This document shows, in pieces, positions 25,363 through 34,191 of a DNA stretch of 64,000 nucleotides (the first letter of the stretch is position 1; the number at the start of each line of letters is the position of its first letter). Below the pieces are notes generated by a model that was given only the letters and a program-made list of their open reading frames with translations, was not told the DNA's origin and searched no databases. The stretch is from Acetobacterium sp. KB-1. GTDB taxonomy: Bacteria; Bacillota; Clostridia; Eubacteriales; Eubacteriaceae. The position numbers and the translations under genes are program-made. Location of the stretch: NCBI RefSeq assembly GCF_003260995.1, contig NZ_CP030040.1:2035995-2099994 (forward strand), in the 5' to 3' direction.

Positions 25363-26247
25363 TCACACCTCTTCGGTGGTTATTTTTATTCCGCCCGGGA
25401 TCAGGCGGTTTTGGTAGATTTCGGCATAGGCCGATTCGGGAACAACCTGCTTGAATGCATTTAGAAACTCAGCTTCTTGAAAATCACCATTGTCATACAT
25501 GACGCCAATCACTGTGCCGCTATGACCGATGACGGTTCCCAGACCACCAAAATCCCGAGATAGGCCAATCAAATCATCGAGATAATTCTTTTTTAAGCGT
25601 TTCTGGTTAAGAATAGCGCTTTTAGTACAGGCCGCGCCAATCTCCTTGAGGCTTTCGGTGCGAACCCCTTTTTCAAATTGAGTGACAATTTCGACAAAGA
25701 TGGCTAAGTCGTCTGAGGAATAATCATCCTGACTTTCATTAAAGGTCATCGTATCAATGCCACCGTTAAAATCAATGATTAGGATATCTGCTTCCACGGT
25801 GCCATCAAATTCCTTTAGTACCGAGCCACTGAGATGATTAAAAAGGTTTAAGCGCTCAAACATCAGATTGTCTGATGGCTCAATACCGGTGCAAAGCGAA
25901 CCGATCTCCTTTGGGATCAGATCCAGACCAAAATAAGCACAAAGCCCGGCAGCCATTCCGGCAATATCGGCAGTGCTGCTGGCCATTCCCTTTTCCACGG
26001 GAATATCACTAACCATGGAAAAATGCAAATGTTTTTTTTCCAGCTCTGGAATCGCAAAGCGCCGAAAAACCGCTTCGACCTGTTTTCTGGTTTTGGGCTT
26101 TAACACCTCAAGATTCCCCGGGCCTTCAGCAATCGTAATCCGGGAATAGCGGTCAATCGGGCTGGATACCAGACAGGGACTGCCATCATACCAGCCCTGA
26201 ATATATTCGCCACAGGTGCCCGGGGTTTCGACCTTAACCCGCCTCAT
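25363..26247 (-). CDS. PduX-like GHMP kinase (probable L-threonine kinase)
   Basis: Likely phosphorylates L-threonine to supply the aminopropanol arm of cobalamin. The 294-residue protein has the GHMP kinase fold with VETPGTCGEYIQG at the N-terminus, which matches PduX, and the ATP-binding motif PVEKGMASSTADIAG (about 83-97). It overlaps the cbiA stop codon (ATGA), so it is translationally coupled to cobyrinate amidation. That context supports the threonine-kinase assignment over other GHMP kinases, though the substrate is inferred. Confidence 0.85.
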   Translation of the reverse strand: MRRVKVETPGTCGEYIQGWYDGSPCLVSSPIDRYSRITIAEGPGNLEVLKPKTRKQVEAVFRRFAIPELEKKHLHFSMVSDIPVEKGMASSTADIAGMAAGLCAYFGLDLIPKEIGSLCTGIEPSDNLMFERLNLFNHLSGSVLKEFDGTVEADILIIDFNGGIDTMTFNESQDDYSSDDLAIFVEIVTQFEKGVRTESLKEIGAACTKSAILNQKRLKKNYLDDLIGLSRDFGGLGTVIGHSGTVIGVMYDNGDFQEAEFLNAFKQVVPESAYAEIYQNRLIPGGIKITTEEV

Positions 26248-27611
26248 GCCTGCCCCGCTTTGTGCTCCAGAACGACATTTAGGAGACTGCTTAAAAACAT
26301 CGGGTTGCTGTAAAAATGAATATGCGGATAACCAGCCAGGACATTTTTCTGGCGGTACCCACAGGTCCAGGTTTTCCCTTTTTTGGTGATTACATAGGCC
26401 GTCGGCAAGACTTCATCACTAGAAACCAGGCTGTGATGAAATTCATGTCCGCGAACCGCAATGCTTTTTCCACCAAGATAGGCCGAAATATCAACATATC
26501 CAAACCGCTGCAACCGTTTGGTCATTGTGGAATCGGCATCGAAAAATCCCACCGCCGGATTCGTTTCACCGCTGTTTAGAGTCATCGAATTGGTCAGATA
26601 CATAAGCCCCCCGCACTCCGCATAACAGGGCAATCCGGCTTCCAGCTTATCCTTGATATCAGCAATCATCAACGTGTTGGCGGCCAGCTCGGCGCCGAAT
26701 ATTTCCGGAAAGCCACCACCGATATATAAACCATCGAGATGCTCTGGGAGACGCGCATCATTTAAGGGACTGAAAGTAACCACTTCCACTCCGGCGTTTG
26801 CCAGGGCTTTAAAATTGTCATCATAGTAAAAATTAAAGGCCCGATCTTTGGGAACGCCAATCCGCAACCCCTGATATTTATCGGCATAAGCTAAAAAGGG
26901 ATCGATAAAAGCACTCACCGGTTGGTCATGCTTGCTAATTTCCCATAATTTATCCAGATCAATATAGGCTTCGGCCAACGCTCCGGCCTTGTCCACCTTT
27001 TCCCTGAAATCAGCAATCTCTTCCACCGGTACCAGCCCGAGGTGACGACTGTCCATGACAATGTCCGGATTATTAGGAAAATAACCCAGGCAGGTCACAT
27101 CATTATAGGCTTCAATCATTTCTTTTAACAACAGGTAATGAGACTTTGATGAAATGCGATTGATGATGACCCCCACAATATTCGCTTCGGGGTCAAAATC
27201 GACATAACCCTTTACCAGTGCTGCGGCGCTCTTAGCCATGCCCCGGCCATCAATGATCAAAATCACCGGTGCGCCAATGGTTTTGGCCAGATAGGCACTG
27301 CTGCCCACCTCCGACTCCAGACTATGGCCGTCATAGAGACCCATGACCCCTTCAGCAATCCCCAGACCATTTTCTTCGTCCAGCCGTCTAAAAAAGAGCC
27401 CCCTGATGATTTCCTCGTCCAGCATCCAGGTGTCCAGATTAATGGAAGGTTCACCAGTAACAAAGCGATGAAACATCGGATCAATATAATCCGGACCGGT
27501 TTTAAAAGGCTTTACCCGGAGACCCCGCTTTTTAAAGGCCGCCATGATGCCCATGGTAACCGTTGTTTTGCCAACATTGCTGCTGGTTCCCGCCAGCATA
27601 AAATAATTCAT
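26244..27611 (-). CDS. cbiA: Cobyrinic acid a,c-diamide synthase
   Basis: ATP- and glutamine-dependent amidation of the a and c side chains. The 455-residue protein has the DTBS-like P-loop MLAGTSSNVGKTTVTMG (5-21), EGVMGLYDG, and a C-terminal class I amidotransferase domain with nucleophile C333 in YAECGGLMYLT and the histidine in HEFHHS. AAGGAG precedes the ATG. It begins a run of overlapping genes to cbiT; a 212-nt gap precedes it. Confidence 0.96.
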   Translation of the reverse strand: MNYFMLAGTSSNVGKTTVTMGIMAAFKKRGLRVKPFKTGPDYIDPMFHRFVTGEPSINLDTWMLDEEIIRGLFFRRLDEENGLGIAEGVMGLYDGHSLESEVGSSAYLAKTIGAPVILIIDGRGMAKSAAALVKGYVDFDPEANIVGVIINRISSKSHYLLLKEMIEAYNDVTCLGYFPNNPDIVMDSRHLGLVPVEEIADFREKVDKAGALAEAYIDLDKLWEISKHDQPVSAFIDPFLAYADKYQGLRIGVPKDRAFNFYYDDNFKALANAGVEVVTFSPLNDARLPEHLDGLYIGGGFPEIFGAELAANTLMIADIKDKLEAGLPCYAECGGLMYLTNSMTLNSGETNPAVGFFDADSTMTKRLQRFGYVDISAYLGGKSIAVRGHEFHHSLVSSDEVLPTAYVITKKGKTWTCGYRQKNVLAGYPHIHFYSNPMFLSSLLNVVLEHKAGQA

Positions 27612-27823
27612 ATTTCTGTCTCCTTTTTTTAATGACTTGTATCACACGCTTATATTGTTATTAAAATTGCTCTATACGTTGAATTAAAGAATTTTGCAAA
27701 TTGAACCGGTAATTGTGCAGTATGCGGGCGATTAATAATCGCCCCTACATTAAATATTTAATCCGACTCATATATTAAAAACTTCACCGCACAGCGGCTG
27801 CTTCCAGCCAACCATTTGCGAAG
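27612..27823. other. Spacer upstream of cbiA
   Basis: The 212 nt hold a small dyad repeat (27724-27747) and a weak GC hairpin with TTTTT on the minus strand (CCGCTGTGCGG, near 27790), which could attenuate read-through from btuD. No gene was seen. A separate cbiA promoter may be present but was not recognised. Confidence 0.4.
27724..27747. repeat. Short GGGCGA dyad repeat, copy A
   Basis: GCGGGCGATTAATAATCGCCCC forms a short stem with a TAGGGGCGA-type end. A related dyad is at 30202-30226. Such TAGGGGCGA dyads are dispersed in many bacterial genomes. Confidence 0.5.
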
Positions 27824-29101
27824 CTATTTTTCATTAATCAGGGTCCGTTCTTTGATCATTTTTATAAACTCCTGATGACTATTCATTTCGTTGACCGTTT
27901 TCTTCTTTTTGATAAGCTCAAGCTGTTTAACCAGCTCGCCTTCGGTAAAATCGTTGTTCAGACAATTTCGATGGAAATAAAGCTCACCCCGCAGGTTTTC
28001 CAAACCCATCAGGTTATTAATATTACCATGACCAAAAGGCAGATCCGAAATCAAAATCAGGTCACTTTCTGCCATCACCGCCAGGTTTTCTTCCTGCTTT
28101 TCCCTGCTGATGGCGGTAAAAGGACTTTCTTCAACCATCGGAATCCCCAGCACATCACAGATGGTCCAGTCATCACTGCCCTGGTTGACCACTCCGGCTG
28201 TGACCTGATGGCCCATGGCCTCCAGTTCTTCTAACACCTGAGAAGCCTGATTGCCTCCACAGATCACGTGAATTTTCAAACTGCGATAGTTTTCCGATTC
28301 CTTAATCACCCGCAGTGGGATAATCTCCGGTTTACAAAAAAGCTTATTCTCCTGAATAAACATTTTCATTTCATAGACTTTTTTGAGATTGGCTTCGGTG
28401 ATTACTTCTTTCGGTGTTCCGTCGATGATGACCCGGCCGTCTTTCATTAAAATAAGCCGGTTGCAATATCGGGCCGCCAGATTGATGTCGTGAAGCACTG
28501 CCACCACGGTCATCGATTTTTTTAAATTCAGGTTGCGGATCAGCTCCATCACTTCAATCTGATGGTGGATATCCAAAGCCGAGGTGGGTTCATCCAGAAG
28601 AATGATATCCGGTTCCTGAGCGATGGCCCGGGCAATAATCACTCGTTGCTTTTCGCCACCGCTAAGATTATTATAAAACCGTTTTCTAAAATTTAAGGTC
28701 TTGGTAGCCCGCATGGCCTCGGTTACAATATTATAATCATTCTGAGTTTCTCTGGTGCGATAACTCAGATAGGGGTTTCGCCCCATCAGAACGATGTCCT
28801 CCACGGTAAAATCGTAGTCGATATCAAAAGACTGGGGCACCACGGCGATCATCTGGGCCCGTTCCCGTTGGGTATAGTTAGTATTGTTCTTTTCTTCCAG
28901 GGTAATCACCCCGGATTTAATCGGCAGCAGTCCGGACAAGCATTTTAACAGGGTTGACTTGCCGGTGCCGTTAGGACCAATCAGCCCGACAAACTCGCCC
29001 TGGCAGATGGTCGCGCTAAATCCCTGTAGGATATCTTTTTCGCCATAACCGGATACCACATCCTTGAAATCGAGCATGATTCTTGGCATTAACCGTTCCA
29101 T
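27824..29101 (-). CDS. btuD: BtuD/FecE-type ABC ATPase with an extra C-terminal domain
   Basis: ATPase of the adjoining BtuFC-like corrinoid importer. Residues 1-260 are a FecE/BtuD ATPase with Walker A GPNGTGKST (42-50), Q-loop VPQSFD, signature LSGGEKQRVIIARAIA and Walker B IILLDEPTSALD. Residues about 265-425 form an additional domain, not part of the minimal ATPase, with IHVICGGNQASQVLEELEAMG (Rossmann-like), QGSDDWTICDVLGI and LILISDLPFGHGN. ATG at 29101 has AGGGGGG upstream, and its start overlaps the btuC stop. Cobalamin rather than iron-siderophore transport is inferred from the riboswitch and gene context. Confidence 0.85.
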   Translation of the reverse strand: MERLMPRIMLDFKDVVSGYGEKDILQGFSATICQGEFVGLIGPNGTGKSTLLKCLSGLLPIKSGVITLEEKNNTNYTQRERAQMIAVVPQSFDIDYDFTVEDIVLMGRNPYLSYRTRETQNDYNIVTEAMRATKTLNFRKRFYNNLSGGEKQRVIIARAIAQEPDIILLDEPTSALDIHHQIEVMELIRNLNLKKSMTVVAVLHDINLAARYCNRLILMKDGRVIIDGTPKEVITEANLKKVYEMKMFIQENKLFCKPEIIPLRVIKESENYRSLKIHVICGGNQASQVLEELEAMGHQVTAGVVNQGSDDWTICDVLGIPMVEESPFTAISREKQEENLAVMAESDLILISDLPFGHGNINNLMGLENLRGELYFHRNCLNNDFTEGELVKQLELIKKKKTVNEMNSHQEFIKMIKERTLINEK

Positions 29102-29102
29102 C

Positions 29103-30134
29103 TCAGAGCCCCCCTTTTTTTCTTTTGCGGAGCAGATAAACAAAGAAAGGACCGCCAAAGGCGGCGGTGATTACACCCACCGGAATTTCCTGAGAGGTCA
29201 CCGACCGGGCCAGGGTGTCGCAAAGAATGAGAAAAGCACCGCCAAAGAGCACTGAAAAGGGTACCAATGTGCGGTGTTTGGGACCGGTGATCATGCGGAC
29301 AATATGGGGCACAATCAGCCCAACAAATCCGATAATCCCCGTGGCCGCAACCACTGCTGCCGTTATAAGGGATGAGGAAAAGAGGATTTTCTTCTTAAGC
29401 GCCTCGGTATCAACGCCCAATTGAGTGGCCGTTTCTTCGCCCAGCAGCATAATATCCAGCTCTCTGACGGAGGTTAACATGATGACGCAGCCAATCACTA
29501 CATAGGGCAATACAATCAGGACCTGATCCCAACCCTTACCATTTAAACTTCCCATCACCCAAAAAATAATTTGCGTCATGCTATCATTATTAAAGATCAT
29601 CAGTAATGACATAAAGGCTCCCAGTGATTGGCCAATGGCGATGCCACTGAGTAAAAGCGTGGCCACCGGCACCTTACGACCGACCCGGGAAATATTATAA
29701 ACCAACAGGATGGTTAAAAAAGAACCGCCAAAAGCCAGGATAGCAACCCCATTGGATCCTAAAAAATTACTGGAGAAATTCATCACAATACCAATCGAGG
29801 CACCCAATGCCGCCCCGGAGGATACCCCTAAAATGTAGGGGTCGGCCATCGGATTTTTAAAGATTCCCTGATAGGCAGCCCCGCACAGTGCCAAAGCACC
29901 ACCGGTCAGAAAAGCGAGAATGACCCGGGGTAGGCGAACATTCCAGATAATCGCCGTTGCGCCCTCATTGATATTTTCCATCCCCAGATTAATATGAAAG
30001 ATCTGATTTAACAGAATTTTATTGGTATCCCCAAACGAAATGGTCGTAATCCCCGTAAGGGTGCACAGATAAATCGTGCCGATGCAGATTGCAATCGACA
30101 ATGGCAACGCGTATTTTTTCAGTTTTTTTTTCAT
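29103..30134 (-). CDS. btuC: BtuC/FecCD-type permease, probable corrinoid importer
   Basis: Membrane permease of an ABC importer of the type that carries vitamin B12 or siderophores. The 343-residue protein has about ten helices and the FecCD family motifs GGALALCGAAYQGIFKNPMADPYILGVSSGAALGA and GFVGLIVPHIVRMITG (shown here in part only by position, about 75-110 and 265-285). ATG at 30134 has GGAGTC upstream. It is linked to btuD by a stop/start overlap. Confidence 0.88.
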   Translation of the reverse strand: MKKKLKKYALPLSIAICIGTIYLCTLTGITTISFGDTNKILLNQIFHINLGMENINEGATAIIWNVRLPRVILAFLTGGALALCGAAYQGIFKNPMADPYILGVSSGAALGASIGIVMNFSSNFLGSNGVAILAFGGSFLTILLVYNISRVGRKVPVATLLLSGIAIGQSLGAFMSLLMIFNNDSMTQIIFWVMGSLNGKGWDQVLIVLPYVVIGCVIMLTSVRELDIMLLGEETATQLGVDTEALKKKILFSSSLITAAVVAATGIIGFVGLIVPHIVRMITGPKHRTLVPFSVLFGGAFLILCDTLARSVTSQEIPVGVITAAFGGPFFVYLLRKRKKGGL

Positions 30135-30201
30135 GCTGACTCCATTTTCTCCATTTAATCTGTTCACTCCTGAATTCTCTCTTCTTCATCTGATAAAATT
30201 C

Positions 30202-30226
30202 AGGGGCGAACAGATTTCACCCCTAC
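30202..30226. repeat. Short GGGCGA dyad repeat, copy B
   Basis: AGGGGCGAACAGATTTCACCCCT is an imperfect dyad in the btuF-btuC gap, related to the dyad near 27724. Confidence 0.45.
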
Positions 30227-30248
30227 CAATTTTGGTTTAACAGACACT

Positions 30249-31205
30249 TTATTTTGCAAATATTTCCGGATAAATATCCTTAGCCAACAATGCCAGCCCC
30301 TGTACAATCCGGGGGCCCGGTCGTTGAATTAAATCGCTTTCCGGGGTTAAAAATTCGTAATATGCGATCTCGTTATTTTTAATCGCGGTAACCTTGTCAA
30401 AGCCGGGCGTCGCCTTTACCTGTTCTGGTGTGTTGTAAAGGGAAATATACACATCCGGATTGCTCGCAATAATTTGTTCAGTACTAAGCTGAGGCCATGG
30501 CGTAGCTGCATCAGCAGCGATATTTTTGGCATTAAGATCAATAAGCATTGCATCCATCATCGAGTTAGGACCAGCACTGAAGAAGTCACCCACATCAATA
30601 AAGACTGATTTCTGGGTTTTAGCGGTTTTGGCCCGATCAACGATCACCTGACGATCCGTCATCATTTTTTTAACCACATCCCCAGCCGCATCATTAGCGT
30701 TTGCCACTTCACCCGCAATCACAATATCTTTCATAACCCCATCTATACTGATCGGACTAAAGAGGATGACCTTTGCACCCGTGGCTTCCAGTTGTTTTCT
30801 GACATCATCGGAAACAAAATCTGAAGCCAGTACTAAATCGGGTGACAGAGCAATGATTTTTTCCACATTGGGCGCATTGTAGTCACCGATGCTCGGCACG
30901 GTTAGCGCCTGTTCGGGATAATTATCATACTCGGTGCGACCCACCACCTGATCCCCTACACCAATGGCGAATAAAATCTCGGTTGCAGCGGGAGACAGTG
31001 AGACAATTTTCTGGGGTTCTTTTTCAATCTTGACGGCGTTTCCAAGATCATCGGTTATTGTCACCGGATAGGTGGTAGCACCGCTTTTGGGTGAGACGCC
31101 GGAACCATCTGCGGATGACTCGCCACTCTGGCAGCCGGTAAAGGATACCATCAGCGCTAATACGGTAAAAATCACCAACAACCTTCTCATACTTTTCTTT
31201 TTCAT
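30249..31205 (-). CDS. btuF: BtuF-like corrinoid-binding lipoprotein
   Basis: Extracytoplasmic substrate-binding protein for the BtuCD-like importer. The 318-residue protein has a lipoprotein signal with lipobox SFTGC (C25), a Ser/Gly-rich linker, then a helical-backbone binding protein fold: YPVTITDDLGNAVKIEKEPQKIVSLSP-like start (about 46-72), SIGDYNAPNVEKIIALSPDLVL and a long connecting helix. GAAGGAAG precedes the ATG. The cobalamin riboswitch upstream makes B12 or a precursor the likely ligand. Confidence 0.88.
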   Translation of the reverse strand: MKKKSMRRLLVIFTVLALMVSFTGCQSGESSADGSGVSPKSGATTYPVTITDDLGNAVKIEKEPQKIVSLSPAATEILFAIGVGDQVVGRTEYDNYPEQALTVPSIGDYNAPNVEKIIALSPDLVLASDFVSDDVRKQLEATGAKVILFSPISIDGVMKDIVIAGEVANANDAAGDVVKKMMTDRQVIVDRAKTAKTQKSVFIDVGDFFSAGPNSMMDAMLIDLNAKNIAADAATPWPQLSTEQIIASNPDVYISLYNTPEQVKATPGFDKVTAIKNNEIAYYEFLTPESDLIQRPGPRIVQGLALLAKDIYPEIFAK

Positions 31206-31242
31206 TTTCTTCCTTCTTTTTCTTTATTTTTTTGCTTTTTTC

Positions 31243-31277
31243 GCAAAAATAAATCCAGCTTCCTGTGGAGGCTGGAT
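31243..31277 (-). terminator. Riboswitch terminator before btuF
   Basis: ATCCAGCCT and AGCTGGAT form a stem on the minus strand, followed by TTATTTTTG. It lies between the riboswitch and the btuF ribosome site. Confidence 0.78.
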
Positions 31278-31319
31278 ACTAAACAAAAGGTTTAATTCTT
31301 TTCTTCCCACCGAAGAATT

Positions 31320-31466
31320 TCTATGATTATGAGTGTCCTGACTCTTGCTTCATCCTCAGTTCTCCCTTCCCATCGGTTAGACAGTGGATTAAAAACGTCG
31401 TCAGCAATTACAGTAGCGGGGGCTGTAGGGGTCTTACACCCCTTTCCTCATCACTTTCCTATTATA
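31320..31466 (-). promoter_or_regulatory. Cobalamin riboswitch (long form) upstream of btuF
   Basis: Ordered minus-strand core: GGAAAGGGGTGTAAGACCCC, CCCGCTACTGTAATTG, CCACTG, GGGAAGG, B12 box GAGTCAGGACACTC (about 31331-31345). It controls the btuFCD genes and probably the following cbi genes. Confidence 0.92.
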
Positions 31467-31474
31467 TTAGTGGA

Positions 31475-31503
31475 AGTGTATCATAGAACGGGAAATTTTT
31501 CAA
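31475..31503 (-). promoter_or_regulatory. Predicted promoter of the btuF operon
   Basis: Minus-strand TTGAAA, 17 nt, TACACT, placing the start site a few nucleotides before the riboswitch. Confidence 0.65.
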
Positions 31504-31572
31504 TTGAATATTTTAGCGAGCTTCATCCCAAGCCAAGCATTTGATCGTCTAAATTCTAGTTATTGAAGTCCT

Positions 31573-32403
31573 TTATTTTTTCGCAACATTATTTACGTAT
31601 TCTGTTCGAAACTCCTGGGATTGGCAATAGTGATCCACCCGGGAACCCTTTATGCAGCGAATTATGGTATCATTTTTATTAATAATCCATTCGCCGATTT
31701 CATCAATATTATGAAGAATAGTCAGATATTTAAGCCGCGAGCAGCCATGAAAAGTCCATTTTCCCAGCCGCTTGACACTACCGGGAATGAACACCTCGGT
31801 CAGGTTTTTACACCTAAAAAAAGCACTCTCTTCAATTTCTGTCACGCCCTCTGGGATCATCAGTTTTCCTTCCAGTCCGGAAAAATAGAATGCTTCTTTG
31901 CCAATAAAGGTCAGATTTTCTGGGAATACCACGCTTTTCATATTCTTGGTCCGATAAAAGGTGCGTCGTTCAATCCGGCTGACCCCATTGGGGATCGCAA
32001 TGGTTTTTAATTCCCGACAGGATTCGAAGGCACTTTCTCCAATACCGGTTAAGCAACTACTTGGCGAAAGTGTGATCTGAGTCAGGGCCAGACAATTTTT
32101 AAACGTTCTCGGCGGAATTGACCGAATGCCATTCGGGATTTCGATCATCAACAAATTGGTGCAGCCCATCCACGCTGCTTCCCCAATTTCTTTGAGCGTT
32201 ACTGGAACATGAAGGGTTTTCAGGGCCGTACAACCTTTAAAGGCATTTTTATCAATTCGAATCAAACCTTCCGGTAAGGTCAATTTTTTTAAACTCATCT
32301 TATTTTCAAATGCACCAAAACCAATCGCATCATAGTTTTCGTTGATGACAATTTTTTCCTGTTTATAAATTCTCACCTGATTCTTTCCCAATGTCCTGAT
32401 CAT
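31573..32403 (-). CDS. BspA-like leucine-rich repeat protein
   Basis: The 276-residue protein is built of LRR_5 (BspA/TpLRR) repeats of about 23 residues, with the phase I-G-x-x-A-F-x-x-C-x-x-L-x-x-I-x-I-P (for example IGESAFESCRELKTIAIPNG). It ends in a short domain with CIKGSRVDHYCQSQ. No signal peptide or anchor is visible, so it is probably cytoplasmic. GAGGAG precedes the ATG. It is the last gene after the ECF operon and a tandem paralogue of the next gene. The function is unknown. Confidence 0.85.
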   Translation of the reverse strand: MIRTLGKNQVRIYKQEKIVINENYDAIGFGAFENKMSLKKLTLPEGLIRIDKNAFKGCTALKTLHVPVTLKEIGEAAWMGCTNLLMIEIPNGIRSIPPRTFKNCLALTQITLSPSSCLTGIGESAFESCRELKTIAIPNGVSRIERRTFYRTKNMKSVVFPENLTFIGKEAFYFSGLEGKLMIPEGVTEIEESAFFRCKNLTEVFIPGSVKRLGKWTFHGCSRLKYLTILHNIDEIGEWIINKNDTIIRCIKGSRVDHYCQSQEFRTEYVNNVAKK

Positions 32404-32442
32404 CCCGCCTGCTCCTCATCATTATTTATACAAACACCGTTA

Positions 32443-33315
32443 TTATAAATACTCCGTCTGATACTCGTAATTTTGACAATACTGATCGACCCGAGATCCC
32501 TTTTTACAGAATATTCTAACACTTTTTCGATTGAAAAGCCATTCACCCAAATATTCCGGGTCACTACGGAAAGTTACTTTTACCAGTTTTGGACAGCCAT
32601 GAAAGGCCCATTTCCCGATGTGCTTTACACTTTTGGGGATTTCAATTTCCTCAAGAACTTTACATTTCAGAAAGGCACTTTCTTCAATTGACTCCAACTG
32701 GTCATTGAGCTCAATTGATAATAGTCCACAATTGTAAAATGCTTCTCTACCGATGCTTTTTAAATTCATCGGCAACTTCACCGCTTGCAAATTCTTGCAT
32801 CCACAAAAAGCTCTGAAATTGATCGCTTCCACTTTTTCCGGTATAGAAATTCCAGCTAATGCCTCACATTCCAGAAAGGCACTCTCCCCAATGTACTCAA
32901 TATTGTCATGCAAAACAAGATCATTCAAAGACCGGCACTTCTTAAAGGTCTTTTCTTCGATCCGCCTGACCTGCCAGGGGATATCGATAGTTCTTAGTCG
33001 CAGACAATCGTAAAAGGCACCCTTGCCAATGCGCCAGATTTGTTTTGATAGTTCAATCCGATTTAACATGGTGCAACCCCGGAAGGCTTCATTGCCGATA
33101 ATTTTGACGCTGTTTGACAAAACTACCCGCCGCACCTTTGTGATTCCTTTAAAGGCACCCGTGCCAATCTCCCTAAAGGGTTCCGTGACCTCCATCTGTT
33201 TGTTTTTTATACTTTTCGCATCGCTGCAATCAAAGAGACCCTCTTGTTTTACTCTCTGATTCACATGCCATACCTGGGTTTGCCGCGTTTCTACTGCTTT
33301 ACTATACTCTTCCAT
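32443..33315 (-). CDS. BspA-like leucine-rich repeat protein, tandem paralogue
   Basis: A 290-residue LRR_5 protein with the same layout as the gene at 31573: a short N-terminal segment, about nine repeats (IGNEAFRGCTMLNRIEL and similar), and the C-terminal block FCKKGSRVDQYCQN. ATG at 33315 is preferred, because GGAG lies 10 nt upstream; the upstream in-frame start has none. No signal peptide is evident. A decayed relative of the C-terminal block occurs at 57998-58173. Confidence 0.85.
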   Translation of the reverse strand: MEEYSKAVETRQTQVWHVNQRVKQEGLFDCSDAKSIKNKQMEVTEPFREIGTGAFKGITKVRRVVLSNSVKIIGNEAFRGCTMLNRIELSKQIWRIGKGAFYDCLRLRTIDIPWQVRRIEEKTFKKCRSLNDLVLHDNIEYIGESAFLECEALAGISIPEKVEAINFRAFCGCKNLQAVKLPMNLKSIGREAFYNCGLLSIELNDQLESIEESAFLKCKVLEEIEIPKSVKHIGKWAFHGCPKLVKVTFRSDPEYLGEWLFNRKSVRIFCKKGSRVDQYCQNYEYQTEYL

Positions 33316-33402
33316 TTCGTCATTTCTCCATCTCAGCATCCGCTGTCATCATCAAAAGAAACTCTCCCTGTCACTTTTGATCTTTTTTCACTAAAACAAA
33401 AT

Positions 33403-34191
33403 CTATTTTGGATCAATCAGACCATATTTTTTCTTGATCCGTTCCAATTTTTCAATCATCGGGTTAGCTGCAACAAATAAGAAAAACACAGTGGCACTGG
33501 CATGAATCAAATCAAAGGGTGCCCCAGTGATATAAGTGGCTAAAATCGTTTTCCAGTTAATAATGCTGGACCACATCAGCAAGGATGCCATATTCATAAT
33601 TCCGCCATAGATAAAAAAGGTTGCCAGAAAGCCATACAGACAGAGCTGACCCTTGCTTTTTTTCATGGCACCCTTCTTTACCAGAATGCCCGCCAGAAAA
33701 CCAATAATACCGAAGGCAAACATCTGCCAGGGGGTCCAGGGGCCTTGACCAAAAAAGAAGTTGGACACAAAACAAACCATGGCTCCCACCAGAAAGCCGG
33801 ATTCGGCACCAAAACAAACCCCGGCAATGATGACAATGGCCACCACCGGTTTAAACTGTGGCAACATGAAAAAGGCGGCCCGTCCAGCGACACCGATAGC
33901 CGCCAGCACGGCGATGATAATCAGCTCTCGAGCCTGGGGCTTACGTCCTTCAAACACCATCAAAAAAGGGATGCAGGTATAGATAATAATAAACAGGCTG
34001 ATAAAATAATATTTACGATCTTCCATAAAATAAATACCAAACCAGATCGTCAGAGGAATCATCATCAGAATCATCATCAGGGCGGCCCATGTCCGTTTGC
34101 TCAGCCTTCTTTTGCTCAGATTTTTTTTGCCAGGTGGTTCGACCTGTTCTTCAACCTCATCTCGGTCATCTAGAAATTCATCTGACAACAT
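33403..34191 (-). CDS. ECF transporter S component, CbrT-like (predicted corrinoid specificity), second paralogue
   Basis: The 262-residue membrane protein has a charged N-terminal tail (1-32) and about seven helices. It carries GAMVCFVSNFFFGQGPWTPWQM and YGGIMNMASLLM, shared with the protein at 38221. The size, helix pattern and adjacency to EcfT and a double EcfA mark it as an ECF S component. Cobalamin-specific ECF-CbrT is known from Lactobacillus. Specificity here is inferred from the riboswitch-led operon. It overlaps the ATPase gene by 22 nt. Confidence 0.78.
   Translation of the reverse strand: MLSDEFLDDRDEVEEQVEPPGKKNLSKRRLSKRTWAALMMILMMIPLTIWFGIYFMEDRKYYFISLFIIIYTCIPFLMVFEGRKPQARELIIIAVLAAIGVAGRAAFFMLPQFKPVVAIVIIAGVCFGAESGFLVGAMVCFVSNFFFGQGPWTPWQMFAFGIIGFLAGILVKKGAMKKSKGQLCLYGFLATFFIYGGIMNMASLLMWSSIINWKTILATYITGAPFDLIHASATVFFLFVAANPMIEKLERIKKKYGLIDPK

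Noticed and set aside
27824-28310. C-terminal domain of the BtuD-like ATPase as CbiZ amidohydrolase
   Set aside because: No convincing CbiZ motifs were seen; the segment looks Rossmann-like instead.
33745-34173. Plus-strand 142-codon reading frame
   Set aside because: It is the mirror of the S component gene, rich in His, Gln and Asn as expected for an antisense frame of membrane-protein codons, with no ribosome site.
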